From: Cruorifilaria tuberocauda
Lineage: Eukaryota > Nematoda > Chromadorea > Rhabditida > Onchocercidae
Assembly: GCA_013365365.1 (NCBI GenBank)
Contig: JABVXU010000083.1
Span: forward strand, 62,001-126,000
Length of the DNA stretch: 64,000 nt
Reading direction: 5' to 3'
Shown one piece after another: positions 1-13,466 of the stretch (the first letter of the stretch is position 1; every line of letters begins with the position of its first letter). Below the pieces are notes generated by a model. The model saw only the letters and a program-made list of their open reading frames with translations. It was not told the origin of the DNA and searched no databases. The position numbers and the translations under genes are program-made.

Positions 1-505
1 ACGTTATTTTTTGAACTATTATTGCCACGCCAATTTTTTATCTGATTTCTTCGTCTCACAATACGGCATTATATTTTCTCACTTGCATCCTCCAGCGATT
101 TACATTCAATCAACCGGCAGTTTCAATAAACTGAAATTAAAAAATATGTGAACAATAAAAAACCCTTTGTATAAAAATATTCGATATAATATAACCTTAA
201 TAATTTGTACTACGTTAAATATTTTTATATCAAAGTATTACAGTTTTATGAATGACTAACTGATTTATGAGCTCAGCTAAGTATACTTCGTGCACCTGTG
301 TTAATATGCAGGAATGTCAATATTACAAATGAAAGTAGTTATTATTAAAAATTTGAATGATTAAAAAAAGGGCAAATGGGTATGGGCAAAATATGTCGAC
401 GAATATAGTCGTTGCAATGCTCCCCAAAAAACAACCGACAAAATAGGCATCAACTTAAACTGCCGAACAGAGAAATAAAACAAACAAACCAATCCATTTG
501 TTTAG

Positions 506-701
506 GTGCAAGAAGAAAGCGATAGTAACTAAAAATTATTGCTATTTTCATGCTTTCATCATCAATAACTTGAAATACATCACGGACAATTCAAGGAATG
601 AAAACAATCACATGATTTCTGTAAACAAAACGTCTGTTGGAGAAATGTCACAGGACCAGTTAGCAATGTTTGCTTACATTTCCGATATGAGCAAAGGATA
701 A
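506..701 (+). CDS. Possible last exon, zinc-finger-like (C3Hc3H type?)
   Basis: An open frame follows a good acceptor (TTTAG, 501-505) and runs to a TAA at 699-701. Its first residues, with the codon begun in an exon not seen here, read CKKKAIVTKNYCYFHAF, which resembles the second half of the zf-C3Hc3H finger of KANSL2 and INO80D proteins (Cys, then Cys-x2-His). The rest is polar and unremarkable. Upstream exons would have to lie left of the window, and 1-505 shows no other exon. It could equally be a chance open frame; the family suggestion rests on a short motif. Confidence 0.28.
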
Positions 702-1666
702 GGAAGTTATGCTATGTTAAGCTTGTCTCACATATCAGCGAAAATCGTAATTCAACTGCCACTTCAAATTCTAACTAAAATTATTTTCATTCTTTCTTTT
801 TCTATTCCGCTTCGATTTTAATGCTTTTGTATTTCGTCAAAGGAATGTATGCACAAAATGTCACACAAAGATCATAAACCATAGTACACTACAGAAATGT
901 CATAGGATCCCGAATTAAATTCCTTCTATATAGATAATTGCTAAAGTGAAGTAATGAATTGATGATAAAGTAATTTGCTCCTTTCATTCATATGAAAAAA
1001 TCAATTTCATTACTTTCTTCTCTTTATAATCATTCTTAGTCATTCATGTCTTCATGATTCTTCCATCCTTCCATTTATTCATTCAATTAATTTTAATTCT
1101 TCAATTCAGTTCAATTCTTCATATCATTCAACCTGTATTTACCACGTAATAATCAGTGTAGTACAGCTTATACTATTTTCCAAGATATTTATTTTCAATT
1201 CTTGCTGATAATTTACGTGTATTTATTTAACTCACCTCGCAATTAGCAATATTCCCAATCCAATATTATAAAATTAATCTCAGCAAACACTCATCAAACG
1301 TCGTCGCATACGTGTTGTACGCAACAGACTATGAAGCAAAGAATCACAGGATTTATTTGTAATAATTTTAAATAATCAATCTTATATATTTGTTTAATTG
1401 TTTATTTGTTATTTACATAGGTAAGGTATTAATTCATTTCCTAGTTATTTTGTAAGCATAGAAAGCAAGAAGATTAATTTCGGAATATTTTGTAAGTAAT
1501 CACTAATTTTTTTTACTTATAAAATAGAATAATTAAATTGATAATTTCGTACCTTTTTTACTGGTAATATCAGATATAAAGGCAAAGATAACATCTATGT
1601 AACAAATTTATTTCAATGCACATATTGACATTTTGTAGCATATCGACAGTATTGAAAGGGAAAATT
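702..1666. other. Intergenic, no gene seen
   Basis: AT-rich sequence with imperfect TTCAATT/ATTCATT tracts around 1070-1130. No supported exon, RNA gene or repeat family was recognised. An acceptor at 1637-1638, 28 bases before the RNF14-like ATG, is a possible spliced-leader site or the end of a 5' UTR intron. Confidence 0.5.
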
Positions 1667-4600
1667 ATGAAGATGGCTGTGGATGATAATGATCGCAAGG
1701 TTTCTTTTCCAGTACTCTTTCCTTGCTTCAATTTTTACAGTTAGAAATAGTGGCTTATTCATTCAGAGAATGATTTTAGGAACAATTAAATGAAGTTCAA
1801 GCGTTAGAAAGCATATTTTCTGGTACACCAGAATGGTTCTCATACACTATCGATGGCAATTCAGAGATAAAAGGGTGCATATCTATTGTTTTATCAAAAA
1901 TTGAGAATGGCATTACTGTTCATGCAGGTTTGAATCTTGGATCTTTCACTTTATCTTACTGACATATTTTCTTTTGTATATAATGTTCGATTGGACATAT
2001 TAATTTGTTGCTAATCGATAAATAATGTTTGGATAATTTATTATATGAGCCGTGAGTGCTGTTATAATTTGTTTTATTAACATCTTTGTTCATATTTTTT
2101 AGGTGGAAAAGTTATTCACGTTTTTTATCTTCCACCTTTATTGTTGTGTTTTACATTTCCTCAGGATTATCCGTCGCATTCCATGCCGTTATTTTCTCTT
2201 CGTGCAAATTGGCTTGATTCAGTCAAAGTATGTTCCCTTATAAAATTTTCTGTTAGGTGCTTTATTGTAGTTTTCTGAGTTTTTTCTCTTTGAGCATATT
2301 TGATGTCCGAATTTTTAATCTGATATTTCTGTGGAACTGGTGTCACATGATTTTTTATTGAAATAGGTTCATTATTAGAATGACAAGTTTTGATTTTCAG
2401 AGACTTCGGTTAAGGGAAATTTTAATTGATTCATGGACGAATTATCTTGGTATGCCAATTTTGTTCACATGGATTGAGCTGTTAAAAGAGGAAGCTATGC
2501 AGATGGTGTTATCTCAAAAGAATATTGATTTAAATAAAATTTTCTTAGACGAGAACGAAGCTGACGAAGTAAGCTTTTGGTTCGCTATCATGCATATCCT
2601 TTATCATCACTATGTTCTATAAGTTATGCACTGCGTGGATTTTATTTCCAGATGAAAAAGGGATCAACTGAACTTTTGAAAACATTTATTGAATTTAACG
2701 ATCTGGCTACACAGAATGATTTCGAGAGTGATTGGTATGATTGCGAGGTAATTCATTCAAACATTTTGGTTGTTGTAAAACATTTTTTTGAATTTCTGGT
2801 CTAATATTACTGACTTGAAAAGATTTTTAATCTTTTTCCAAGTAGCATAAGCCATCAGTGAATGTAATTATGGCAGATTTATTCAAGTTATTACATCGTT
2901 TATTTTTCAAATCCTTGTTACTTTTCAAAACAACAAAACTTGTGGAGAATTGAGATATTTTAGTTCTCTGAAGTCTAAATTACTGATACCTATCTTCATG
3001 GAAATTAAGTTGTGGATTGTGATTATATAAACTGGTGTTTATTTATTTAAAATAGTGTTTTTAGTTTTTTGACTTACTAATTGAAAGTGTCGTGCATACG
3101 GTACTTTCCAGGTATGCTTTAGCTCGAAAAGTGGTAAAGAATGTGCTAAATTTATGCCATGTAATCATGTTTTTTGTGTGGAGTGCATTTCGGACTATTA
3201 TCGCCAGAAGTTGCACGATAATTTGGTATATTTTGATACCAATTTATTGCCAAGTGCATTAAAACTATGTTATTTAATTAAACAATTAAGCAACATTATA
3301 GACAGTATAGAGATTTATACCTAAATTTAACAAACTATTCGAACTATTTTCTGAATTCTCTCATGACTAGTCTTGTAGCTAAAAAATTGCACTCTTTACA
3401 TGAATGGGCATTTTGCTTAAAAATACATTTTTTTAATTTCCATTATTATAAATATCAAAACAAATAATACAAACAACTACGAATTTTTTATTTCAGATTC
3501 AGCAGTTACAATGTTTGAATATTGGATGTGATAGCCTTGCGACTCAAACAGTAATTCGGCGAGTACTATCTGATAAAGAATTCGAAATTTATGAAGATCG
3601 TTTGCTGGAAGGGGCTTTAAATTTGATGTCAGATGTCGTTATATGTCCAAGGATATTGTGCCAAGCTCCTGTTATTGTTGATGCTGATGAAAATTCTAGG
3701 TATATCACTTATCTTGAATATTTGAGTAGAGATCAATACAAATTAGTTCAGACAAGATCAGATATTATTTTTTATCGGTATCCGTGTGACTTACTTATTT
3801 TACTTAACCTGAGAGTTTTTGATCTACTGAATATAATGAAACATAAATTATAAGTGAATGACATCTTTTTTATTGTGGAAACGCATCTTCATGTGCAATA
3901 TTTTTCGTTATTGGAGTTTATTTCACTTCAGTTTAGCAAGCTGTACATTGTGTCACTACTCTTTTTGCATATTGTGCAAAAAAGCTTATCACGGTATTGA
4001 ACCATGTTCTATAACCGAAGGTAAGCATTAAAATTTTCAATTTCCTGTCAGTTAAAATCTTTTTTCTGTGATAGTTATACTTCAAATTCTTTCAATGATT
4101 AATACATTTTTTACAATTACTTTTTAGAATCAAGGAGAAAAATGCTGGATCAAGTGGCAGCTGCTACGCCTACTCAGCTTGAAGAAATCCATAAAAGATA
4201 TGGTGGCAAAAAGCAGTTTGAACGATTGCTTGAAGCACTAAAAAGTGAAGAATGGATAGAATGCAACAGTAAACCTTGTCCATCATGCCACGCCAAAATT
4301 GAAGTGATTTTTGAATTTTTTTGACTTTTTTGAAGGGAATTAGCGCGCTGCAATATGCACGAATTTTTGCATGTTTTTGAATATGGTAACATCATAATTA
4401 TAAGGAGTGGGAAATTTCATGGAATTATCATTAATATTTCTGGATTTATTAAAATACAAAGAATGTACTTCTAAACTGTAAATTTTATTGTAGATTGTAT
4501 TTAACGAAGTCGTTTAGCAACTGTGAGTATAAATTAAGTTAATGTCGTATAATCCGTTTATTGTGTATATATGTATGTGTGTATCACTGATTATCAGTGA

Positions 4601-4972
4601 CTGATCTGCACAGTTTTGTTTTCGAGCTTCATTATTCCAAGCTTAACAAATTTTTTTTTCTGTAGAAGAGCAGCGGTTGCAACAAAATGGTATGCATAAA
4701 ATGCGGGCATTATTTTTGTTGGCTTTGCGGTGTTGTATTAAATAAGAAAGATCCATACAGTCATTTCAATGCACCTGGATCAAGTAGCTGTCACAACCGT
4801 CTATTTGAAGGTGTAATTTTTTAACATAATTTTAAGATTTGGAAGTAATGTGATTGTATGGAAGAGAAAATTTATCAAGAAAGTTGACAATTAATGCAAA
4901 AATATATATAATTTCATATCAGATCTTCTTTCAGGTGTTGAGGATGATGATGATGATGATTTGGAAGACTGA
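1667..4972 (+). CDS. RNF14: RNF14-like RBR E3 ubiquitin-protein ligase
   Basis: Eleven exons: 1667-1699, 1780-1927, 2103-2227, 2401-2568, 2652-2747, 3112-3225, 3497-3699, 3932-4020, 4128-4303, 4666-4810, 4935-4972. They join in phase to 444 aa (human RNF14 is 474). Residues about 12-130 form an RWD domain with the conserved YPS...P stretch. RING1 starts near residue 188 (C-E-V-C, then CNHVFCVEC), followed by the IBR (CTLCHYSFCILC) and RING2 (CPSCHAKIE, GCNKMVC, CGHYFCWLC). The cysteine in SSGCNKM is at the catalytic position that carries the ubiquitin thioester in RBR ligases. The tail is acidic (six Asp in a row), and human RNF14 also ends acidic. Function, from the family: ubiquitin transfer from an E2, with roles in transcription and in resolving trapped translation factors. 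The acceptor at 3930-3931 was preferred to the AAG at 3939-3940 because it restores a length closer to the human IBR. Confidence 0.93.
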
Positions 4973-5973
4973 TGATTATACTTGCTGTATCATTAAAGAT
5001 GGGCATTAAAACAAGCTTTTCACGGGTTTTTTAAAAATATGAGGAACTAAATATGAGTTGTGTATTTATTGGTCTTATTTTCCTATATTTTGGAATTTAA
5101 GAATTTATAAGTTTCATTTTGAGGTGGGTATTAGTTCATCTCGCTGTACAATATAAAAATATTGGTCGTATTTGAAATGTGTTATATAGCCTGTATCAAT
5201 TTTAAACGAGTAATTTATTGTGTCTATCTATATAGTTCATGTGCAGTTTTTTTTTTCGACATGAAAACTTTGTTATGACAGGAAGTTATCACTTTCATTG
5301 TTTTTATTGTATTTATTGTATCGATTACAGTCTAGAATGACGATGAAGATATGAAATAAGGTATCATTGTTTTTCACAGTTTGCTCAAGCAATACTTAAT
5401 TTCTTAGCTCATCAAGTTATTCTTTACTTAGAGACTATAAATTACGATGAAAATTATTCTGTGGTCATGTCGTAATCTCAAATTTATATTGTAGAAATTG
5501 TCGAATAATTAAGTCCGTTTGGAATAAATTTTCCTTACTCTGCCACATAATGTTTTGTGCTATTAATTCACTTGTAATTAAATCTCATTTTATAATATCG
5601 AGATTCAGTAATATGGTGTGATTTTGGTACATAATAAAAATTTTTATCAAGGAATGATATTGATTAAAATTACTGATAAACGGAAGCATTCGAGGAAAAT
5701 ATGGTGATGATGTTAAATATATGTTCTGATCTCATACCATGTAGATGGTATTTTTAATGGTGATCCACGCACTTTTATCCTTAAAATCCAAGTTTATTTT
5801 TTTTTTTGATGTATCTACTGGATAAAATCTAATTGATTAATTCATGAGTAAATTTCTCCCTCAAATGTACTGGATTAATTATTGCATTTTGTCTATCGGT
5901 ATGCTGAAATGTTATTGGTCTACATTTATCATATGATCGATAATTATAGGGAAAAGTATCTGATTAAAACCCA
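4973..5973. other. Intergenic, no gene seen
   Basis: AT-rich sequence holding the 3' UTR of the RNF14-like gene and the upstream region of the next small gene. Nothing else is supported. Confidence 0.5.
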
Positions 5974-6308
5974 ATGCCTTCATTAAATTGGAAGCACTAT
6001 ACAGTTCTATTCGCTTCTATTTCTGGAATGCCAGTTTTTTGTTACTGGTACTACAGTTTGCCGCATGTAGTGGATCGATTTGTTAGTTCATTTTCTGATA
6101 TATTCTAGTTATATTTAGTTACTTGCAATAAACTTGAGCGGGTAGATTTCAGACCGAAAAATGGATGATAGAAGAACCAGAAAGGGATAATCGAGATTTT
6201 CACGAATTTATGAAAGAACTATCAGCAAAACAACAAGAAATCAACCGTGCAGAACTCATGGAGAAAGTTGTCGCTGAGGAGGTACGAAGACATGGATTCC
6301 GCCAGTGA
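5974..6308 (+). CDS. Small single-pass membrane protein, PET100-like?
   Basis: Two exons, 5974-6066 and 6153-6308, join in phase 0 to 82 aa. Residues about 7-29 are hydrophobic and aromatic (VLFASISGMPVFCYWYY), followed by EKW and a charged, probably helical tail ending VRRHGFRQ. Size and layout (short N-terminus, one membrane span, charged C-terminal helix) fit small mitochondrial inner-membrane assembly factors. The run of Pro-Val, Trp, then an acidic and aromatic stretch recalls the cytochrome oxidase assembly factor PET100, but this is a guess from memory. Exon 2 has coding character and a good acceptor (GATTTCAG). The donor at 6067 (GTAGTG) is only fair. If exon 1 is not spliced it stops at 6106-6108. 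The start is the first ATG in the exon; an upstream exon cannot be excluded. Confidence 0.5.
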
Positions 6309-9009
6309 TTAAAGTCATTTTGTAAGTTTAATTTCCAGTAAGTCGGGATAAAATTACACCTTATTATAAACGACTGAAAGCTGAGACTTGGAAGCATGAC
6401 TTTTTGAAAAAATATGTGTTTTTATAGATAAGCTTTCTGGTTATTTATAAATTGAACAATGGAAATGGTGAAATATGAAGGGCTCGTGTGGCATACGAAG
6501 TTATAGTAGTACGAAGATAAAGTCACTTCCACTAGAGCTATTTGGATCTAGTAGCTTATTTAGAATTACATTTATCGTTTTAATAATTTAATACGTAATA
6601 TGAAGTTTTGAAATTTTGACATGTTCCATTTTCAGTATTACTAAAGTGCGATTTTAAATCAAGCCTCAGGCTTATCTTTGCTGTACATAGTTATCTTTTA
6701 TTTTACTCCTCTAATTTTTGGCAAATAAAAAAAAGGAAGTAGTTTGATTTTCAGAAACCAATTAAGAAAAAATAAAAAAAAAATATTTTGTTCAGCTTGG
6801 TCATCGCATTGTAGCTTACATACAAGAATACCGGAATTGGAACACCGTTCTCGTCTGTGAATATGCTGTACTATTTTGAAACTATTGGTCTACCACTGGA
6901 ATTTTTCCATATATTTTTCTGGATACTTTAAAACGAAGGAGAAGTCAAGCGCTACTGTTAGACCGAAGTTATGCAGGAAAATTATGTTCTAATTGTTTTT
7001 AAGCTGTTCTACTATTAAAGATTAATGCAGTGAATAAAACAATTTTGGAATCCAGTTTCTATCCTTAGTTTTTTTTTCAACTAGAAAATAAATGATTTTT
7101 ATTCATTGCTTGTCTCCAATATTGTATTATTAGTGTGTATAATGTGCAGTATATATTTGCTTCTTTAAATAGTATTCTTTCATTAGGATATAAAGAGAAT
7201 AAACTGTATAATATTGAAATGATGCTAGAAAGAATTAAAAAAAAAGTCATGAAGCAACTAGCCAAAGAAAGAGAGAGAGGGAGGTGGTCATTTGTTAAAT
7301 CAGGCATATTTTTGTACTTACCAAATGTTGGAGGCAATTGGCCATCTGTAACGTTCAGAAGTTATTGGTGGAAATGTTACATGTGTTTATATATTTATGG
7401 AAGGAAAAAGAAGGTTGAAAGTATATATCAATGGAGCCAATGACATTTTCTCAAATATAGATGACATATTTCTTTTGATATTTTTTTCAAATGAATTGTT
7501 CTAATTCTTCAGTTAAAATTTCATTCATCTTTAAGTCAATACGGTAACGCAGGTACATAGAAACCGGAAATTAAAAAAAAAATTTTTAAACAAACAGTAA
7601 AAAAGTAGTGATAGTACGCTTTCAAATCTTTCTTCTTTTCTTTCATTCGAAATATTTTTCCTTTTTTAATTTGCTAAATGAGAGAAAAAATACAATAAAG
7701 TGAGATAGTAAGCTCTCTAATTTTCGTTCTGGAATATCTTGCCGTACTAGAAGTTGATTATTCCTTCTACCACTTCCGGATGTATATAGAATATTACCGA
7801 TGAATTTGGATAAATTGTTGACAACTATAAGTGAGTTTTTCGAATTATTATTGTTTAAAATAAAATTTAAATTTTAAGCATATTTTCATTCTAACATAGT
7901 ATTTTCATTAATTTACTACATTATGCAATGTATAATAAATAATCATAAATAATTTATTGCATTTTGATAATTTTAACTAAATTATATATCACAAGAATGA
8001 ACAATCCAAACAAATATAAATAAAATACATAGAAAAGATTTTTAAAAAAGTTGAGAATAGCATTCAATAGAATTTTAATCAAATCCAACTGTTCCAATTA
8101 TATTTCTCATATTACTAGGACGTGGAATATAAGTGATAACATGATGATGTTAATAGGTTGCGGTAGCTACGCTGATTTCATATTTTGCTTTGATGTCAGT
8201 TCAACTTTTTTATTTGATTATGTAACAATCGTGTACTACAAAGCGATTACCGTATGTTACAAAGAAAAATTAATTTGACTATAAGTACTTTCTTCTGCTT
8301 CTAATCAAACAAATACAATACAGCAGAAATCAGTTCTTTTTTATCCGTTATTTATTCATATGTCTGTCTAATGATTGGAGTACATTAGGGAAAGTTATGA
8401 CAAAAAAAGATGGGAAAGAGAAAAAGGAAAAGAAAATGAAAGGTAGATATACCATCTATCGTCATTAAAAAATTGTTGATAAGTTGATCAAGCATATTTG
8501 TAATGCGCATTTATATAAGTATATGGATAATTCAGTTCAATTCACTCATCACTGAGTAAAATCAAAATATTCGGTCCATTTAACAATTTTGAAATTATTC
8601 AATCTATTATGAGATGTCTTCATTGTAATTTCATCAATAACTTCATGGCAGATCTTTATTGATATGAATTGATATTTGATATTTGTTACACTGATATTTG
8701 CTTATTTTATATTACACTCATATAGGCAATTCGATAATTTAAAAAATAAAAAAATATCCCAAAAAAGATTTGATAGTCTAGGAAAATAGAGTAATAAGAA
8801 TAAGTAACTAAATGATACGGTAATATGGATTTATTTCTAGGAAATGGAATTAATTATATGGTTGCATGTACAGGAGTTCTGTTATATAACAGGAATACAA
8901 ACTACATGGCTATAATTATAACATACATGCACGGTTTTGTCTTTGCATTGTGCTTTTACGATTTATTTATAATATAGAAAATGTTAAAATGAAATTTACT
9001 GGAAATTTT
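6309..9009. other. Long intergenic stretch, no gene seen
   Basis: About 2.7 kb between convergent genes. It holds poly-A/T tracts, a purine GA-rich run near 7265-7285 and scattered short open frames, none with convincing splice sites or family resemblance. The FLAD1 3' UTR should lie at its right end: the minus-strand AATAAA complement (TTTATT) occurs near 8961. Confidence 0.5.
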
Positions 9010-12000
9010 TCAGCTTCTTCCTGTACGTTCCAATACACCAATTTTTAACATATATGCGGGTTTGTAACCAACAACCGAACCATCATCAGCAATAATTTTC
9101 AATGCATCGTTCTTACGAGTCGTGTCACGTTCTCCAAGAGATGTGTAGCCTAAGTCATATAAAGGACAATATGGTATGCAGATACCACGTAACGCTCGCC
9201 ACACGTCATCATAGCTCCAATCCAAAATTGGACAAATCCTGCAAAAAATTTTCCGTTTTAAAACAAATCCCTCGTCTAATCCATGTTATGTTTTAAATTA
9301 GAACTACCATCATGAATTGATACTTTAATTACAACCGTGAACCAAAAACACTAACCTGAGGTAACTTGGCCAGTCAGCATCTGTAAATTGACATTTGGAT
9401 TTCATAGACGATGCACTGGGGTCAGTAGCTCGGCTACCCATAAATATGCATTTTAATTTTGGTCTCATATTTCTCAATTGTACAAGACCTTCTTTTATCG
9501 GACCTGATGTTTCCAATACTATAATATTGTATCTGAAATTATACAGTTCGATATCATTTCAAACTTTCTAATTACCATTCAACGTTAGTTCCCAAGCTTT
9601 GAAGAAATACTACAAACAAACGACCATTTATCACATATTAATAGCTTCTTAGAAGGTAAGACTATATATATTACGGATAAAGCAGACAGACGGATAAAAA
9701 AATAACAAGCCGTTTAGTGGTATCAATGATGAACTGATTCATTTCCGGGAAGCTATCACCACACACTATGTGAAAGCCGAGTATAGTCTGCCCCGGTCCA
9801 TATTTTCTGTAATTCAGATTAATTTTCTTCTTAATACAATAAATCCAAAAATGAATGAAAATCTGCTCTCCTCAAAACAAAAATTCTGACAAGGTAAGAA
9901 TTTCTATTTTTGAAAAGATTTACTTGTCGACAGCAATACGTAGAAGGTGTAAAACAAGAGTGCAATCTTTACCACCATTGAACGATACCGCTATTTCATC
10001 CATTCTGTAAACACACTTCCGTTTTTTATGATCTATTTTAATAGAAATTTTCGCTTTTCTCCATATATCGCTATTATTTAACTTCTAAATTAAACTTTCG
10101 AACTGTTAATATAAAAGAATACAAAGCAAATCTAAATGCAGCTGTTCCTGCAGGTTATTCCTTAAGTCTCACAGACAGAACTTACTAACTCATTAAGAGA
10201 AATTATTTTATTGATACAGTTCATGGCATCATCCAATCGATCTACGAAACTGTCATCCAATCCACTGGCCAATTCCCTTTCTCTAAAAGCGTTGAATTTT
10301 TGTACCGTATCTACCCATGGTTGTTCATCAAAGTATATCATCTGATCTAAATTAATGATGGTATGGAACTGGAAAATAATTACATATGCTTCAAAATTTT
10401 GCTAAGCATAAAAATTCGCTTAGGAATTTTTCCTTAAACCTGTTGAATAATTGACATAACAATAATCTATCAGTCAGTTAACAGCTAACCTTTCAAAGAA
10501 GCCTTCAAATCCTGTACAGCTTTCTCGCCCATATCTGCCCATTCACTTTCGATTAACAACTTTGTTTTATAATATCTGAAATTACGAAAGAACATGAATG
10601 TAAAAGGAAATGATAATTGTTACATTAAAGCATTACTTTGATTCCCTTAGATAGATGCGTTATCTACTGCATGGTCCAATGAAGACTTTACCGAAATCTT
10701 CTGTCCTAATATTCCATCAATTGCGAGATAACATACCTCCCCACAACAATATCAATCATACACTTACCTGTTGTTTCTTACAGGATATGAACCAATGGAA
10801 ACTTTCTTTGAACTATATTTCTTTGCCACTTCCATTACTACATCCGAAAATTGTAATTCCATAGTTTTAAGATAAATAATGGATGAGTAAAACGGTTTTG
10901 TTGCATAAGATGGAAATATCAATTTCTGAAAAACAAATATTAACCTCACTACAGGACAACCTGATTCTAATCCTGTAAGTTCTAAAATCATTCTACAATT
11001 ATCTATTTTGTTTATTTCCTTATCCGCAAGATATGGTACTTATCAAGAGTATATAACATAAAATGAATATTGAAAATATGAAATGAATGTTGTGCAAATA
11101 AGTCTTTCAAGTTTCCTCTTTTTCCTCCATCATATTTCTTCTATTAAACTGAGTTACACAAGGATTAAAAAAGTTAACTTTTAAATGATACGAAAGGATC
11201 ACTAGCACAATAATTTCTGTTCATAATAATATGATGAAGAAAACAGTAATCTGTCTATCTTCAACCTAACCAACAATAATATGATTAAATTCATAAATCT
11301 GAAAAGCATGAGCAATAAATCAAAACAAGAACAGGAGAAGAACATGAATGGCAATGTTTTAGTGAACTAAATGGTATATATCTTCACGCTTTTGAATTAC
11401 ATAAATAGATAAAAGGATTCAAATGAGTCTTAAATATACGGTAAATTTGAAAAAAAAAGCATCAGAATTAAACAAAGACTTGACATTCTTTTCATTTCAG
11501 TTGCATGTTCTTCCTTCTTGTCCTTTAATAAAATAGTTTCCTTCTTTTCTCTTTAATGTGAGTCCCTTTCCTAATTTGTTTGGAGATCTTGATGTTTTTT
11601 CCCCATCATCTACAGCATAGTCATTACTTTGATAACGTATAAAACTCTCACGTCATTCAGCTTAATCTGCTCGATGTAAGTTCAATACTATTTTTTATTC
11701 AAGTTATTTTGCTATTAAACTTGTTTACAGTACTGAACTGGAGTGAGAATCTATTACGCACTCATACAGAAAATGGAAAGAATTTTGATGCGAAGTACAA
11801 ATGTTTGCACGACTCTGCCAAAGAAAAATATCAACTTTACTTCATATTCTTTGAATGCTTCAGTACAGAACTCCGGAATACCGGGAAATGCGTAGATATT
11901 TCGCATCTGTACTAGTGGAAAGACTGCTCGTTTACTCCACAACAACCGCGCACTTTTTGGTATCTGTTATAAATTATATTTTGATTACACTCAGCTACCA

Positions 12001-13453
12001 ATATTTTCACTAGTTTAGAAGCAGCGATTAATTAATAGAAGTTTAACTCTATTAATCGTTAAAATGATTCGTAATGACGAAATTTTGCTCCACGGAAGAA
12101 TTGAGAGCAACATTCCTAACTATAAAATATGACAAAATTGATTACAAATCAGACTGTGAAATTTGGTCGACAATAAGATTCAATCTTTATTATGAAAGAA
12201 ACCTTCATTTAATGTATGGAAGAACTTACAGTGCACATCCGCTGCAAACCACCATCAGGTATGACTTTGTTCATACTGCGCATAAAATGATCAATCAATT
12301 CCATCATCTCCTCTCTTGTTGCCAATTCATCATTAAATGCAACTGCCAATCCTGAAAATAATCTTTTCTATTGAATGCATTCATGTGTGTTTTATTTTCA
12401 GCAACAATATTCAGTATTTTTTAATGACATTATATACTACCTTCCGAAGACTGATTTCCATTTCGCGTTTCCACCCCGTTGAAGAACTGGTTCCGGACAT
12501 AATCACGTTTCAATACATTGCAAAATTAAATTAAATTAATCGTTTGCCAACGAATGAGTCATAAGGAAGAGTTCTAGCAAAGTCGTACAAATTTTAAAGA
12601 ATAACACTAAAAGAAAATACCAGTATAAGTGAGATCATCATGTGTAGGTCCAATGCCACCAGAGCTGAAGACAACATCATAACGCTCACTAAACTGTTTT
12701 ACTTCACATGAAATATCATTGATATTATCAGATATTATTGATATCTATAAGTACTCGATTTACGATGATTAATACATCACTCATTTTCATAAGATTAGAG
12801 AAAATTCCCTTCTTTATCGATTTTCATTTCAAAATCAATTTCATACATTCAACTGCTTTACACAATTAAAGTTTATTTAGAACAATGAAATCTTACTATT
12901 ACCGCACCTTTTTCAACAGAATTCCTCGACCATACAATTCTTTGCAGAAAAAACTCGAATTCATATCATTCGTTACACCTTTTAAAATTTCATCACCAAT
13001 TACTAAAATATACGTGTAAATGAATACCAAATTATATTTATTGAGTAGAAAGCGGAAATGCATCATTAATTCTAAATAAAAAATACATATATATTCGTAT
13101 CTTATTCAAAAGAGTAATATGGCGAATGAAGAATGATTTGCTCAAAACCAATTATTGAAGAAACTGTTGATTTATCACGCAAATTTCAAAATGCATAGTT
13201 TTTCAAGATGTTCTTTTAAACAGAACTAATCCGAAAATGAACGTTAACTTCATCAAAATAAATTTTGAAAATCAAGAAGAACAAAATACTTATACTTACT
13301 GATAATGCCTGCTGTTTTACGTTGTATACTACTGGTTGCATCCGATGAGTATTCACTATCCACTCCTCTTTGACCACCATAACGACATCGATTATTTAAT
13401 AAACATGGTAGTGAATCGCTCATAATTAGTCGTTTAAATCGATACCAAATCAT
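9010..13453 (-). CDS. FLAD1: FAD synthase (FMN adenylyltransferase), FLAD1 type
   Basis: Twelve exons in transcript order: 13453-13300, 13002-12908, 12744-12621, 12351-12230, 11963-11841, 10925-10768, 10575-10490, 10346-10190, 10004-9924, 9806-9711 (or to 9675), 9532-9356, 9238-9010. All phases agree; 533 aa (545 with the longer exon 10), against 587 for the long human form. Residues about 52-260 are the MoaB/molybdopterin-binding-like half ([25 protein letters not shown]). Residues about 340-533 are the PAPS-reductase-like catalytic half with the PP-loop SFNGGKDC, then MGSRATDP and [11 protein letters not shown]...[14 protein letters not shown]. It makes FAD from FMN and ATP. The first residues ([10 protein letters not shown]) are basic and hydrophobic, which may be a mitochondrial leader. 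The ATG lies nine bases after a TTTCAG acceptor. The intron 10926-11840 (915 bp) is unusually long for this gene. Confidence 0.93.
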
Positions 13454-13462
13454 ATGAAACAA

Positions 13463-13464
13463 CT
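13463..13464 (-). promoter_or_regulatory. Putative trans-splice acceptor of FLAD1
   Basis: A minus-strand AATTTCAG ends nine bases before the FLAD1 ATG, and no coding exon is seen upstream. In nematodes this layout is typical of spliced-leader addition; a 5' UTR intron is the alternative. Confidence 0.4.
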
Positions 13465-13466
13465 GA

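Noticed and set aside
3939..3940. Alternative acceptor for RNF14 exon 8 (AAG)
   Set aside because: It keeps the frame, but the TTCAG at 3927-3931 is stronger and restores three residues that the IBR of relatives has.
7135..7443. 102-codon plus-strand open frame
   Set aside because: AT-driven composition, no splice context, no family resemblance, and an overlapping frame of similar length on the other strand.
10952..10991. Coding-like stretch [15 protein letters not shown] inside the long FLAD1 intron
   Set aside because: Adding it as an exon is not needed: exons 5 and 6 join in phase with the expected family spacing without it, and its donor phases do not improve the model.
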